Shown here piece by piece: positions 32,540 through 46,509 of a stretch of DNA of 64,000 nt; the first letter of the stretch is position 1, and each line of letters starts with the position of its first letter. This DNA comes from Tetrapyrgos nigripes (taxonomy: Eukaryota; Basidiomycota; Agaricomycetes; Agaricales; Campanellaceae): NCBI GenBank assembly GCA_013368315.1, contig JAACJM010000117.1:62001-126000 (forward strand), given 5' to 3'. The position numbers and the translations under genes are program-made. The notes beneath the pieces are model-generated. The model was given only the letters and a program-made list of their open reading frames with translations, ran no database searches and was not told the DNA's origin.

Positions 32540-34120
32540 CGACTCAGAGGGAAGAAGTTGGGGACCTGCTGACTGATTTGAAGTTGATTCAAAGATAATA
32601 TAACTATTTATAGGATAGAAGTGAACCACGTATCGAAAATAGCTCGTCGTTCCCTCAATAAATTGTCGACGGCCTTTATATTTTGGAAGAACATTCTTTT
32701 ACAGTGACAGACCTAAAGTGGTGTGTTTTGAAGGAAGTAGTAGATGACACTTCACTAAATTTTGTTGACTTACGGAACATACCCCTAGGAGAAGCTACAG
32801 CGACAATTTGCAGTGGAAAATTCTCATCTTCACCTACTTATCGAGTAGAGGACAAGGAAAAATGGTTTCAGCCGTTGTAAAGTTTCAAACTACACCCCGG
32901 CACATTATCTGCAGATTGCGCGACTCGCTTGTGTCACAGACGATGTGCCACACCTTGTCACACAGTTCACTTCCTGCTAAATTGAAGGTTCTGTTCGGCG
33001 CACTCTGGCACTACAGTCGAGGACAGTTAAAATCAGCAAATTTTATAGCCGTCAAACTAGCCTTTTTTGGGGGAAAATAATACCGGAATCATGTTCAGCT
33101 CATCGAAAGGAGTCGAAAAACGATTTTTCCAGAAATTTTCCACGAGAAATTAGCTGCGCCAAATTTTTGGGCGGTTTCAACGCAACGTTGTGTACCCCTT
33201 TTGGGCCTCCGGTGGGTGAAAAAGTCTATGTGGCGAAGCTCAAGTTGAGCTCAAGAGCCAAAATTTGCTGCGACAATATGAACATGACCCATTGACAGGA
33301 ATGTCAGGGACTTTCAATTCGTAGGCAATTAGACCTGATTACCGGTTGAATACCTGTGTGTGAAAATTGTGAGCCGCCACCAAGCCGATCCGGCCCGGCA
33401 CTGATTCTGAATGTCTTCGGCTAGTTTTGACGGCATCGTGCTCGGAAAAGCGAAAGGGGTTTCCTTTGGTGCCTCAAACCAGATATATTACGACCTTTGT
33501 GAGGTAGGCGACCTCGAGAGCGGGCAGACGACATTTTGAAATAGACAAGTGTTATCAGATATCGATTACTCTGACGCCTGACTAGGTCCTGACGTCATTT
33601 TCGAATACTTTTGCATCATATCGGCTCGAGGGATAGTCAAAATTTTAATGAAATCGTACTCAGACAAGCAAAAGGAGTCGATTCCGCATTTTTTCGTCCT
33701 TTTTCGGCTAATTTTCGGCTACGCTAATATTTTCGAGGTCTTTTTTATTAAATCGGCTATATCTTCCAAAGGGCTCGTTGGACTTTTCTCAAAAATTTAC
33801 CAGAAGAGCCTCTCAATGAGATCTATCGATTCCGCATATTGTCGGGACCCTGGGAAAAAGTCAAGAAAATTAGTTGATTTTAAGTGTCCGCAACTGTATA
33901 CTTATTGTCCCTGGAAAACCCTTAAGTTGGTAGAATGAAGGTTTAGGGTCTCAAGAGTATGTCGATGAATTTCTAGGGCCGTCAACAAATGTTTTGAGGT
34001 AGCCCACCTCTAACGACATTTCTTCTACCCTAAAAATAGCAATAAGGACGGTCCAACTCAGTGCAAAACTTGTTCAAAACAATGACCAGTGAGGCCTAGT
34101 GAGGCTTTATCAATAGCTCA
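32540..34120. repeat. Segmental duplication, unit 2
   Basis: This unit repeats the flank of EthD copy 1 (see 30600-31530) with clear base changes, including CACCTACTTATCGAGTAGAG and ATGAAGGTTTAGGGTCTCAA. The two parts are separated at about 33013-33900 by sequence that unit 1 lacks. Confidence 0.65.
33013..33900. other. About 0.9-kb insertion inside duplication unit 2
   Basis: Unit 1 passes directly from GCGCATTCTGGCACTGCACT to TATCGTCCCCGGAAACCCC, whereas unit 2 has about 890 nt between the corresponding points. The extra DNA repeats words such as AAAGGAGTCGA and TCGATTCCGCAT and contains an unconvincing 96-codon ORF (33648-33938). It is either a non-autonomous insertion in unit 2 or a deletion in unit 1. 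Confidence 0.5.
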
Positions 34121-34254
34121 GTAGATTTTATGTAGTTTGTCAGATGTTCCTGCGTTTCGAATTTCATTGTTGGTTTCCTAAGTACCGTTGTACATTTTCA
34201 CAGTGTACACATGCACACAGACAGTATGTGCGTCCACCGCGTCTGATGCGATCT

Positions 34255-34843
34255 GTCTATCTGTCCATTCAACAGTAGAGTTAAGCACCTTGAAGAACTA
34301 CATGAAGCTGGATTACCAAGGCCAATGGTGAATCAAATTGAAGTGAGCCAAATTATTCTTTAAACGTTCTTGCTCAGCTCAGGCTTCTCATCAATTTCTA
34401 TCATGTATCCGCACTGTTAGCTCCATCCTTTCTGCCAACAAAAGCCTATTGTAGATTATTGCAAGGAGCATGGTATTGCCATATTGCTTACTATCTTCAC
34501 TCTGAATTTGCTGACCATCTAATGAGTCTATTAACGTTATAGTACAACAAAACCCCAGCTCAAATCCTCGTTCAATGGTCTATCCAGTGAGGGTGAGTCT
34601 TTTTTCCCCTCTCCAACTATGATCTACTCCCCACTAGTGAACAAGTCGTGCATTTATGGACCGTGGTTTCTGGTTTCTTCTCACTAGCTTTGCACCCCTA
34701 CCAAAATCCTCCAGCCCAGACTGTATCAAATCCAATGCTGACATTTACAATTTCGAACTATCAGATGCAACAATGGCCAAGTTGGATGCTTTGGATCGTG
34801 GGATGTGAGTTCGATTAGTTGGATCCTGTTAATGCGGAGTGAG
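34255..34843 (+). pseudogene. Aldo/keto reductase, copy 3, 5'-truncated and decayed
   Basis: Only exons 6 to 9 of the AKR family remain: exon 6 (from about 34276, GTTAAGCACCTTGAAGAA), the first half of exon 7 (34431-34480), then a deletion into intron 7, exon 8 (from about 34541) and exon 9 (from about 34688). Exon 8 has CAGTGA where the functional copies have CAGCGA, giving a TGA stop; exon 9 has lost bases near its end. Most changes from copy 2 are C-to-T or G-to-A. Confidence 0.85.
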
Positions 34844-35050
34844 GGGATCATGGATCAGGAGTCAACTCATGCACTCAAGGAAATCAGAATAAAGAAGAGT
34901 TTGGGAAGGATTGTATGAGTGCTTGTAGGATGAACAAGTGGAACATAAGTAGAAGATTGTAGCATGATGCCGTAAAAGTGTACTTCAAGTCATGATGATA
35001 GCATGTACTGTAACACTGAGTCCAATAAGTGATGGCATGTTTAATGAGCT

Positions 35051-36294
35051 TCAGACTGAATAGTCATAGTTCTGACTAGACACAGCAGGAATTGAGATGC
35101 ATTGGTCAGTCTGGGAATGTTCACGATTGAACACTATGTCAGACTCGAGGCCAGGAGAGTGGAGATCTGTGCCATCTACACTGATCAGCCCAAATTTGAT
35201 TTGCCTGAACACCACACAAGCCATTGAATTTACCAAGGCTAGCACAGGGATAGCAGCTGTCCCACACCAGACAGGTGGAAATTTTGGGCTTTTGAGTAGC
35301 ACCAAGACCACAATATTTCCAACAAGTCCAATGCTAGTAAAATATTACTCTTCAGTAAAATTAATCATTGAAGCAGATTTCTGAATGATGAAACATACAA
35401 ATAGTATTGCTGTCCACCTTGAAGTAGCCTTCTTGAGAACAGAGGCAAAAGTCCTCTGCCACCAAAGAATGCTCTGACTTGTGTATTCCAGTTGTTTTCA
35501 AACACCGAGTAGCTGATAATCCGATAGGTGATTGCAATGAACACGGCACTATCATTGACCAATGCTGCCAATGGCATGGCTTCGGTGAAACCAGAGAACC
35601 TTGTGACAATGCATGCCTCTGTCAGGCCAATATGTTCTGCGCCGACCCGAAAGGGTACTGTTAAAGAGCTTCCCACTACAGATAGCCAGAGGAGGATGAA
35701 CACTACCATCACTATCTTGTTTCTATTCCAGACAGCGATGACCCGGAAAAGGAATAGCAAGGAAGTGAAGATAGTGCTTAGCCCAATAAACCAGTTGACA
35801 GTGAATTGAAGAGCTTCACAATTGCGAACATTGGTGGCTAGTACTATATTGTCAGAGCAATGTTAACAAGAAAAATTGATTTGGATTGACCATTAAGCAT
35901 AAAGCAAGACAAGATGTATGCAAAAGTCATCAATCTTTTTTTCAGGGGAGATTTCCAAGCAATTGCCATTAGCCTTCATTATGATCATGAACAAGATAAT
36001 ATAAGCTCACACCTGGACAGATAATAGATCAGAGTAGGATGACCCATTTTATACTTGAACAGGAGCTGGTAATCACTTCCAATGTTCATAGCACAGTCCC
36101 ATATGTAACCCTGTATGAGAATATGGGGATTGAAGTTTTTAATCTCAGATTTAATGACTGACAGAAATAGTACTCACCCCCAGAGTCATAGCATAAATGT
36201 ATCTGACAACCTCCACTTGTGAGGCAAGTTCAGGATCGAGGAATGCTAATGGTGTGAAGGGATTTGGGAGGGACTCTGTAGTGGAGTTCGACAT
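35051..36294 (-). CDS. DUF6533-like multi-pass membrane protein (314 aa, four exons)
   Basis: Exons 36178-36294, 36011-36110, 35399-35843 and 35051-35333 splice in phase to 945 nt (314 aa). The arrangement matches the basidiomycete DUF6533 family: an N-terminal helix ending YIWDCAMNIGSDYQLL, the cytosolic motif KYKMGHPTLIYYLSR, then a run of TM helices (FTVNWFIGLSTIFTSLLFL, KIVMVVFILLWLSVVGSSL, and later GLVGNIVVLVLL and ALVNSMACVVFRQIKFG). The C-terminus is short and hydrophilic. Intron 2 is unusually long (167 nt) and has its donor one codon into the conserved LSR motif. Function is unknown; the family has the look of a seven-TM or related sensor/transporter. No disruption seen. Confidence 0.8.
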
Positions 36295-36995
36295 CACAAA
36301 GCTGGGACCGGGGAGAACGCAAGCACCATGATGTCAAGAGAAACTGGCTTATATGTGAGCAGCTATTTTCATCAAAGATTGGTTCTCAGCCTGTGGATTT
36401 CCGTAATTACCATCATCTCGTGTTCCAGTGATGTTTATACAGTGGCGCAGCTGCTTTCAGACCTGATGGAGGCCTGAAAACTGAGGATAAAAACACCATC
36501 AGCCTCGCTTCCAAATTATTCGGCAAATTTTTGATTCATGAATCATACTACTACTCAGTCTTTAAGCTTTAAGGCATACAGTGGATAAGGATCATCATCG
36601 GGAAGGAAGCTCAAACTATAATACTCACATCCATCATGGGCACCCATCGGAGATCAAGAGACTAGCATGGGTGCAATTACTTTGTTCATCAAGAGTCCTA
36701 GTAAATACATTTTGAATGGCTGTGAAATATCTCACAAATCAGATCAAATGAAACATAGCGCAAAAACGAAATCGACCGAAATTGAATTACTACGCACTTG
36801 GTAACTTGTCCATGATACCGGATTCATGCGGTGAGAGCTGGTGAAAGGTACAGGTTTGAAGCCGACGAGTCTGGCGGTTCTGCTAGTTTTACGTCACGCG
36901 TCCCGACGCGACGCGATCTCATAGGACAAATCTCAATCTCAAAAAGCTTGCGTTTGCTCTTCGTCAACAAAAACACAAGGTAAACATTATCCAGT

Positions 36996-37091
36996 TCCCT
37001 CTAGCCGACTTGAACGACTGACCTCGTCATATCACATCAATGAAAATGAATTAATACTAGTGACGCGCTCTACCAACTGAGCTAAGAGGGA
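36996..37091 (-). tRNA. tRNA-Thr(AGT) with 24-nt intron
   Basis: The minus strand gives a full cloverleaf: acceptor TCCCTCT/AGAGGGA, D-arm GCTC..GAGC, anticodon stem CGTCA/TGACG, T-stem AGTCG/CGGCT with loop TTCAAGT. The loop begins CTAGTA, placing anticodon AGT, followed by a 24-nt AT-rich intron at the canonical position after base 37. Mature length would be 72 nt before CCA. It is the first of two copies in about 0.5-kb tandem units. Confidence 0.85.
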
Positions 37092-37566
37092 GACACTTTA
37101 TAGACAAGTGTTACACGCCTCAGTACTTTGGTTTGTCAGACGGTTGCGTTCCTGCTTTTCGAATTTCATTATTCAACTTATTGTCTTCTTGGCTTCATAA
37201 GTAAGTACCGTTGTATGTACATTTTCTGTGTACACACTACAGTACGACAGTATGTCCATATTGCACACAATTACCATGATATGGCTCGGCTTCATGCATA
37301 TGCTTCAGGTTACAGTTCACACATCCATCTTGATTATTGACATCCTCCTCACTCGTACGCCTGCAGCCTTCGTACTATCCTCCTGCATACCTTTAGATTT
37401 AATATGACGTCACGCGTCCCAACGCGACGCGATCCGATCAGGAAATTTCAAATAATCAAATTTGCAATTGGACACAAATATCATATCAAAAAAACTTGCG
37501 CTGCTCCGTCCTCCCTCAGGACTTTGGGACTTTTTGTCAACAAAATCAGGAGGGGATGAAGACAGT

Positions 37567-37667
37567 TCCCTCTAGCCGACTTGAACGACTGACCTCGTCA
37601 TAGCACCTTCTGATGGCAGTATCACTGCTGTACTAGTGACGCGCTCTACCAACTGAGCTAAGAGGGA
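37567..37667 (-). tRNA. tRNA-Thr(AGT) with 29-nt intron
   Basis: The minus strand folds as the copy at 37.0 kb with identical arms (acceptor TCCCTCT/AGAGGGA, anticodon stem CGTCA/TGACG, T-arm AGTCGTTCAAGTCGGCT) but a different 29-nt intron after CTAGTA. All stem pairs are intact, so this copy is likely functional. Confidence 0.85.
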
Positions 37668-38044
37668 GATGTTTTACAGTTGAGTGTACATGGTTCAGTA
37701 GATATTGTAGTACTATGTACGCGGTAGCGTTCCTGCCTGCGCTGCGTTTCGTTAAACTTATTACTTATTGGCTTCACAAGTACGCATACCGTTGTACATT
37801 TTCACAGTGTACACACTACAGTATGTATGTATGTATGTCTGTATATGGCTCGGCTTCATTCAAGTTAGTTTACGGTCTACAACGTTTTTACACATCCATC
37901 TTGACATCCTCTCCCTCTCCTTCTCCTTTATCTTTATATTTACCTTCTTTACCTTTTTTATCCCCATTCTCGTTCTCCCCCTCTTCCTCTTTAATGTCTT
38001 TCTTATCCTCCTCTTGGGCTTTCTTATCCTCCTCTTGGACTTTC

Positions 38045-40485
<2,441 letters not shown>

Positions 40486-40681
40486 GTGGATAGATCTAGA
40501 CGTGGCTGTGTCGTGGATTAGGAATCTGGGGCTTGTTCTGAACCAAAAGGATGGACGACGTTCCGTGTGTTTCTTTCAGTGAGTCCGTTGTTGTTTCTTT
40601 GAGCAGGATTGGACTGACGGAGAGTAGTTGGGATAGTGGACTTTTCTCAAGAGGTATGAATGGCTTTTTCCGCTAGTCAAG
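40486..40681. promoter_or_regulatory. Short bidirectional promoter between TRM61 and the PAS gene
   Basis: Only 196 nt separate the two divergent start codons. No TATA box is obvious. The region would hold both 5' UTRs and the shared promoter. Confidence 0.5.
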
Positions 40682-43224
40682 ATGGAGACCGACGGGAGAC
40701 AGGCACGATGGTTATACATGACAGACTCGGTCACTGACTTGCTTGGTCCGTCTCCGTCCTCCGTCCTTCTTTCTTTCTCTGACTGGTGCACTAGGCTATG
40801 AACCCCACGAACTGCGAAACCGGCCATCGTTGGAACTCGTGCACCCAGATGAAGCATCCCGTGTCAGACAGCTACACTAGTGAGAGCTCTCTCTCTCCCC
40901 TACTTTCTTGTCATAACACATCTCCAGCGACACCATCCGTCAGGACAAGGCTGCCTGTCTCGTCTACCTCCGCATGAAACACAAGAATCCTTACAAGGGC
41001 TATATCCTTTGTGGTATCGTGAGTCCCTCCTACTTCCTTCTGCCCAACCAAACAACTCATCAATACATAATCACTCCTCCAGTCTCGGTTCGTTTTCCTT
41101 TCTTCGACGTAAAACCCGTCTCATTTGTAAACAGCACCGTCTGTCACAACGTTCTCGTAGGAAGCGTCTCTTTCGCCTCCCCTGGTGCAAAGGCTCTACA
41201 TAATGCATCTACGGCGCAGGAGATTACTGTCATTAGTCCAACGCCTCATAATTTTGAGTTTAGGGTCAGTTCCATTATGGTTTTATTCGCTTTACACCTT
41301 ACTCACCACTCATACAGAGATGGCACGGTCCATCCCCAATGCCAGCAGACCCATTACCAGCCGCGTTAATCCCGGCTTCACCACCAAACCCGAGTCTACC
41401 ACCTGGCCCGGGAGGTTCTGCGCCTCGTCATCCTCGGGAATCGCGTAATAGTGGTGATAGTGGGACACCAACACCGACTTCATCTCCTACCATAACACCG
41501 ACAAACCCAAACGGACACGCGTCAACATCTACCATGTCCATAGCCTCTCTAACATCCCCAACATCTTCATCACCGCTATCCTCCCCTTCAAATCGTGCAA
41601 ACGTAGCCCCACATACACGCAGATCTACTACTCCTTCATCCCCTACCACCCCTTCGTCATCAACATTGTCATCATGCTCCGGTTCTCCTAACCTATCTTC
41701 TTCGTCTTCGTCTTCCCCCCACTCCCTCCCCTACCACCTCCCCTCCCCCCACCTCCCCTTCCCAATCCACTCCACCCCCTCAACATACCCCCCTCTCCCT
41801 TCTCAATCCTTCCGTACTTGTTTCATACTGGACAGGTTTTCGTTGAGATCCCCGATTTTGTATTCGTCCAATAATTTGTTGATTCAGCCGGGGCCTTTAC
41901 ATGGGTCGGGGGGTAGGTCGGGGTCGCGGCATCATACCCATCAACATCATCATCACGATGCTACTGGTGGTGGTACCCATACTTCTGACCTCAACGGAAA
42001 TGGGAGGCACCGAGCGAATTCGCATTCGCACCCCCACCATACATCCCCCCACCCCCACCACCATCCATCCACCCACCCCCACCACCATCCATCCACCCAC
42101 CCCCCACCCCCTCCTCCGACCCAACCGGCCGCTCCTTCTTCGACTTTGTCTCCCCCGCCGACGAATCCATCGTGCGCGACTGGATAAGCGCGGTTAAAGG
42201 CTGGGGTGTCAACGAACGAGGACAGCCTAGTGATGGGGGGTTTGGATTTGGGAGGTTTGGGTTGGTTGTTAGGGGGAGGAAGAGTGAGAGGGAGAGGGAG
42301 AGTGAGAGGATGAGTGAGAGGATGAGTGAGAGGGAGAGGGTTGGAGTTGGGGAAGGGGAAGGGGTGGGTGGGGTGGGTGGGGTGGGTAGGGAGGGGGGTG
42401 TGGGTGTGGGTGTGGGTGTGGCGCAGGCAAAGATGAGGGAGGGGAAGACGCAGATGCAGACGCAGGGAAATGGGAAGGGGAAGGGAAATGGAAGTGGAAA
42501 GGGGTTGAATGGGGTGAATGGAGGAGGAGGAGGGAAGAAGCCTTATAATCGAGATCGGGGGGAGAGAAGACATGGACATGGACATGGACACACCCACACC
42601 CACGCGCATGGACACGGACACGTAGCCCCAGTCCCAGTCCCGTCATCTCATGCAGAGGTAGAGATGGAGATGGGAGACGCGGATTTGGATTTGGATTTGG
42701 ACTTGGATTCGGATATGGCTGATTTGACTGTGAATGTGAATGGTGCGAATGGGAATGGGAATGGGAATGGGAAGACGAATGGTCATAGAAATGGACATGG
42801 ACACGGCAACAACGGACATGGTCACAACAACAACGGCCATAGTCACAACAACAACGGCCATAGTCACAACAACAACGGTCATGGTCACAGAAATGGCCAC
42901 AGAAATGGCCACAGACACGGACGAAGAGGCTCCAGTGAGGGTTCTGCCGAGGAATTATCAGGTTCTGGTTCGTCTGGTGAGGCGTCTGGTTCGGTGTCAC
43001 CTGAAAGTACGCCTGTTCCTCTTGCTGGTGGTGGTGGGTTGTCGCCTGGGCGTATGAGTGAGGAGCGTGATCGAGATCGGGACGTAGTAGGGAGAGATAG
43101 AGACGTAGTAGGGAGAGATAGAGACGTAGTAGGAGGAAGAGACAGAGACGGAATAATCCTCGTCGATGCGATATTCAGTGCTCATTCCGATGGGTTGATG
43201 GTTATTTTGAGAAGGGCTGTTTGA
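40682..43224 (+). CDS. PAS-domain protein (two PAS domains, large low-complexity loops)
   Basis: Exons 40682-40745, 40795-40879, 40928-41018, a 5-nt micro-exon 41083-41087, 41135-41264 and 41318 onward join in phase. The first PAS domain reads SVTDLLGYEPHELRNRPSLE, LVHPDEASRVRQLHY, KAACLVYLRMKHKNPYKGY and continues through VCHNVLVGSVSFASPGAKAL to EITVISPTPHNFEFRRW. The second begins FILDRFSLRSPILYSSNNLL, is split by a His/Pro-rich insertion (41900-42120), resumes GRSFFDFVSPADESIVRDW and KGWGVNERGQPSDGGFGFGR, is split again by a 250-codon Gly/Asn/His-rich loop, and ends DAIFSAHSDGLMVILRRA. The reading frame must change between about 41900 and 42130 (intron or indel unresolved). No DNA-binding domain or LOV cysteine motif was seen. 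It is probably a signalling or transcriptional regulator; ligand unknown. Confidence 0.8.
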
Positions 43225-46200
43225 GTGGGGTTTATTGGAGTGTTTCTTTGTCTTTTTTTCGTTTGTTGTCATCTTGCTTTGTCTGTGTCTGTGCTTTCGT
43301 TGTACATCCCTCTTCGAGTTAGTTACTCTTGGCTTCTGTTTTGACCTCCCCAACTCAACTATCAACTCTCAACTCCGCTCCAACCAACTTCTGTATGCTT
43401 ATGCTTATGCTCTTCATGTCTCCGTTTTCCGTTTTCCGTTCTTTCTTTTTATCTCTGTATATATAGCTTTGCTTTGGCTTGTGAGTCTTGTCGTGTCATT
43501 GTCTATCTCGCTTTCTTGTTTCTTGTTTCTTGGTTCTTGGTTCTTGGTTCTTGTTTTCTGGCTTGAATTTGTCCCCATGTTCCCTCCGAGTCCTTCCTTC
43601 CCTCCTTCCCTCCGATCCTCCCTCTGGGGACATAGGCCTCCCTTAGTCGCAGCGTTTCTTGTTTCTTGTCGAATACTTACTTACATATGTATCCAGATCC
43701 CGCGTACTGTATAAGTATAAGTATAAGTTTAAGTATTTATAACCCCTCAGCCGGGTCAAAAGAAATTTATAGACTTTTTTTTTATTTACTTTCTACTACT
43801 TTTATGAATACTTTATGAAATATGGACATCCGGACACTAAATTTCTAAACCTAAGCCTGAGGTTATTGATCATGATAGACTCTCTCCGTGTTAACCAGGT
43901 TCTCTCGAGCTATATAGATAGATACTCTCAATACTCTCAATGCCACTATAGTAGTAGTAGTAGTGGTAGTACTTGCACTCGTTCGAACAATGACTTGGGT
44001 TGACATTTACATAAGTTGAACTTGAACTTGAGAGTTTCTAGATCTAGCTCCCTTTCTCTATGTAGGCTAAGGCTCTCTAGTTCTCAGACTCCTTGGATAC
44101 CTCCTAGGTCAGTCATCGTCATCGTCATTAATCAATTAATGAACTAATAAAATCAGACATCGAGAACATCGGGCGAATCGGGGTCTCCGGGTTGGCGCCA
44201 TGCATGGGTCCGACATATTTAGTCACATAGGCTATGTAGATAGATAGAAGGCCCGGTTAGAAGGTTGAACAGTGAACAGTGAAGAGGTGAAGAGGTGATA
44301 TTTGAACGGAGGTGAAGAGAATTCATTCCTACTATGTATGTCACGGTAGGCCTGTCATGATCAGACCTAGCTACTAGTAGTAGTTACTTGGTCCCAGTTA
44401 CTCGGACGGACGGGCGGACTTGGGGCGGATGGACTCACTCAGACTCAGACTCAGACTCACTGGACCCTGTGTCAGTGTCAGGCGGGGTATTGGCGGGGTA
44501 CCGGTACATACCCTCAATGTGTCACTGTCATGCAAAGTGCTAAAGTCTAACTGCGCACCGTTCCACCATACTATCTGTCCAATTGCAATTGCAATGCCAT
44601 AGATCTATGGCATGAGTGACTGACTCGAGCTCGGGCTGTCCATACCGAAAGCGTAAGTTGCGGAACCGGAACCAGAACCAGAACCAGAACCAGAACTGGG
44701 AAAGGCAGTTGTGCGAGTGCGAGTGCGAGTGCGACGAACTTGAATTAAATGGAGAACTTTAGAGATGAGTGCTCTTGACACTCGGAGAGTATTTCTGAGA
44801 ATGAGAGAGAATGAGAAATGAGAAAGCACCCAAGTACTAGTGCCTGGCAGCGAGATTATTTCGCAGAGGAGACAAAGAGTTCCGCAATCGCAATCGCAAT
44901 CGTAATCATCCTCGAGCTCAACTCGGATTCGTCTTGGTCATCGACGCTGTATCCAAGGCTGTGTGTGCATCTATCGAATATTCCCTGGGTCAGCGATAAG
45001 ACAAGATCACAGGCTACTAGATGCGGTCATTGGCCGACTTGAAACCCACACTGGTCGTGTCGTGGTACATCCAAGTTTCTTCACGTTCATACCCTAACCT
45101 TCATGTATACGTACATCATGTACATCTCCCCAACCGTGACTCTGATCAGAGCCACGGCAGTCAGAAGAGTCCTCCTGCGATGATCCTACGATATCTAAGA
45201 CAACAGACAACTCATGCGGTCATCATTGCATATTAGAGTCACGGTAGTGGCACATGTACATCTTTCCTCACGTTCATACATCTCTGTCTTTTCCTGCACA
45301 CCAGTCAGTAGTTCAGAGGTTTCTGCTCCCGAGTCATACATATGTCAGACACTAGCAGCTTCTGCCGCTATGATGAAATAGAAGTAGTACTGTGGCAGAA
45401 AGTTGTGGTAGCTTGGGACTCGGATGTCACTCAGGCCTGAGAGTTGCTGCCGTACTGGGACTAATAACGCCTTGATCGTAGGAAGTACATAAGTCATACT
45501 CTACTTCCTTCGAGTTGAATATATCCTTTCGTAGCGTTGCGTTGAATGTGTAGCCACGGTGGCCATGGTAGGTCCTTGGAAGTTGCCTCTTCGAGTTCTT
45601 CAAGGTCACAAGTTTCTTTGTCCCTTTTTCCCTAGTAATAGTTATTATAGTAGTATTGACGAACTTTCGCATTGCTTTTTTCAGCCTTTCTAGATCTGGG
45701 CGCTTCAAGGTGGCCTAGGCCTGTTCGGACAAAAAAGTCATCGATCCGATCCATTGCAAATTTGCAATTGCATTCGGGAGCTGTTGAGAGAAGTACATAT
45801 TGGTATTTCTGGAGCGACGACTCGGATACCTACTCCGAGTCGTGGGCTAAAAGCGCTCAAATGAAAGAGTCCGAGTCGATTCACATTGCCATGGATCCAC
45901 ATACGTCGGCCCTGTGATACAAGTCTACAACGGTGTTTCCCGAGCCCGATGCTCGTCTTCGAGTTTCCACTTTCATTCAGGAATCAGGCCTGCTTAAACC
46001 AACTGTAGTCTGTCCTTTCACCTCTTCACATGTACAATCCCTTCATAATCATGATTCACAGTGATTACGCGCCACTGGCACCAAAGCCACCAGTGCCAGT
46101 GTCAACAAGTTCATGAGATCATATGCCATCACTGACTGGGTGTGGTATTTGTAGTACTACTTATAATATGATGGATCGATGTCTTTAATCATTCTTGAAT

Positions 46201-46509
46201 TTCCTTCCAAACGATCTGATCTTCCAAAAGAGTGTGAAGGTACAAGTGTTACTATATCCGTGTATCTGAAAAAGAACACGAACGCCTCAGGAGTCTGGAA
46301 AAAACGAGAAATCCAGCGCCAGCGCCACCGCCGCCTCTCAGGGGTCAGACTTGCCGCGGGAAATCTTCTCATGGAGGTTGTGTTTTTTTTTTTTACTCAC
46401 TCGTTCAGCTCAGTCGTGCGTGGCAGAAAAGCACGATCCTGCGCTCGGGGTTTCTGTATTCTTCTTGGAAGGAGTGTTCAGATTGACATCTGCGTCATAA
46501 TGAATGTAA
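43225..46509. other. 3.3-kb intergenic region with simple repeats, no gene recognised
   Basis: No ORF has convincing composition or splicing. Microsatellite-like runs are frequent: TTCTTGTTTCTTGG-type at 43510-43555, TCAGAC at 44438-44460, AACCAG at 44658-44694 and GTGCGA at 44711-44734. The 3' UTR of the PAS gene is at the left end. Confidence 0.5.

Larger units (their letters stand above)
36889..37900. repeat. Two tandem about 0.5-kb units, each with a tRNA-Thr gene
   Basis: Each unit contains, in order, a GACGTCACGCG/GACGCGACGCGAT block (36891 and 37407), AAAAAGCTTGCG or AAAACTTGCGCTG, CTTTT/TTCGTCAACAAAA, the tRNA-Thr copy, and a tail with CAGTGTACACACTACAGTA and CGGCTTCAT. Spacing between corresponding points is about 510-570 nt. 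Related partial units surround the tRNA-Thr copies at 29.8 and 31.8 kb, and tails occur at 31.59 and 34.20 kb. Confidence 0.7.

Noticed and set aside
41953..42621. Long minus-strand ORFs (up to 243 codons) opposite the PAS gene
   Set aside because: Antisense shadows of His/Gly/Asn-rich coding repeats; the plus strand carries conserved PAS motifs and phased introns.
45427..45708. 93-codon minus-strand ORF in the 43-46.5 kb spacer
   Set aside because: No motif or signal; composition like the surrounding non-coding DNA.
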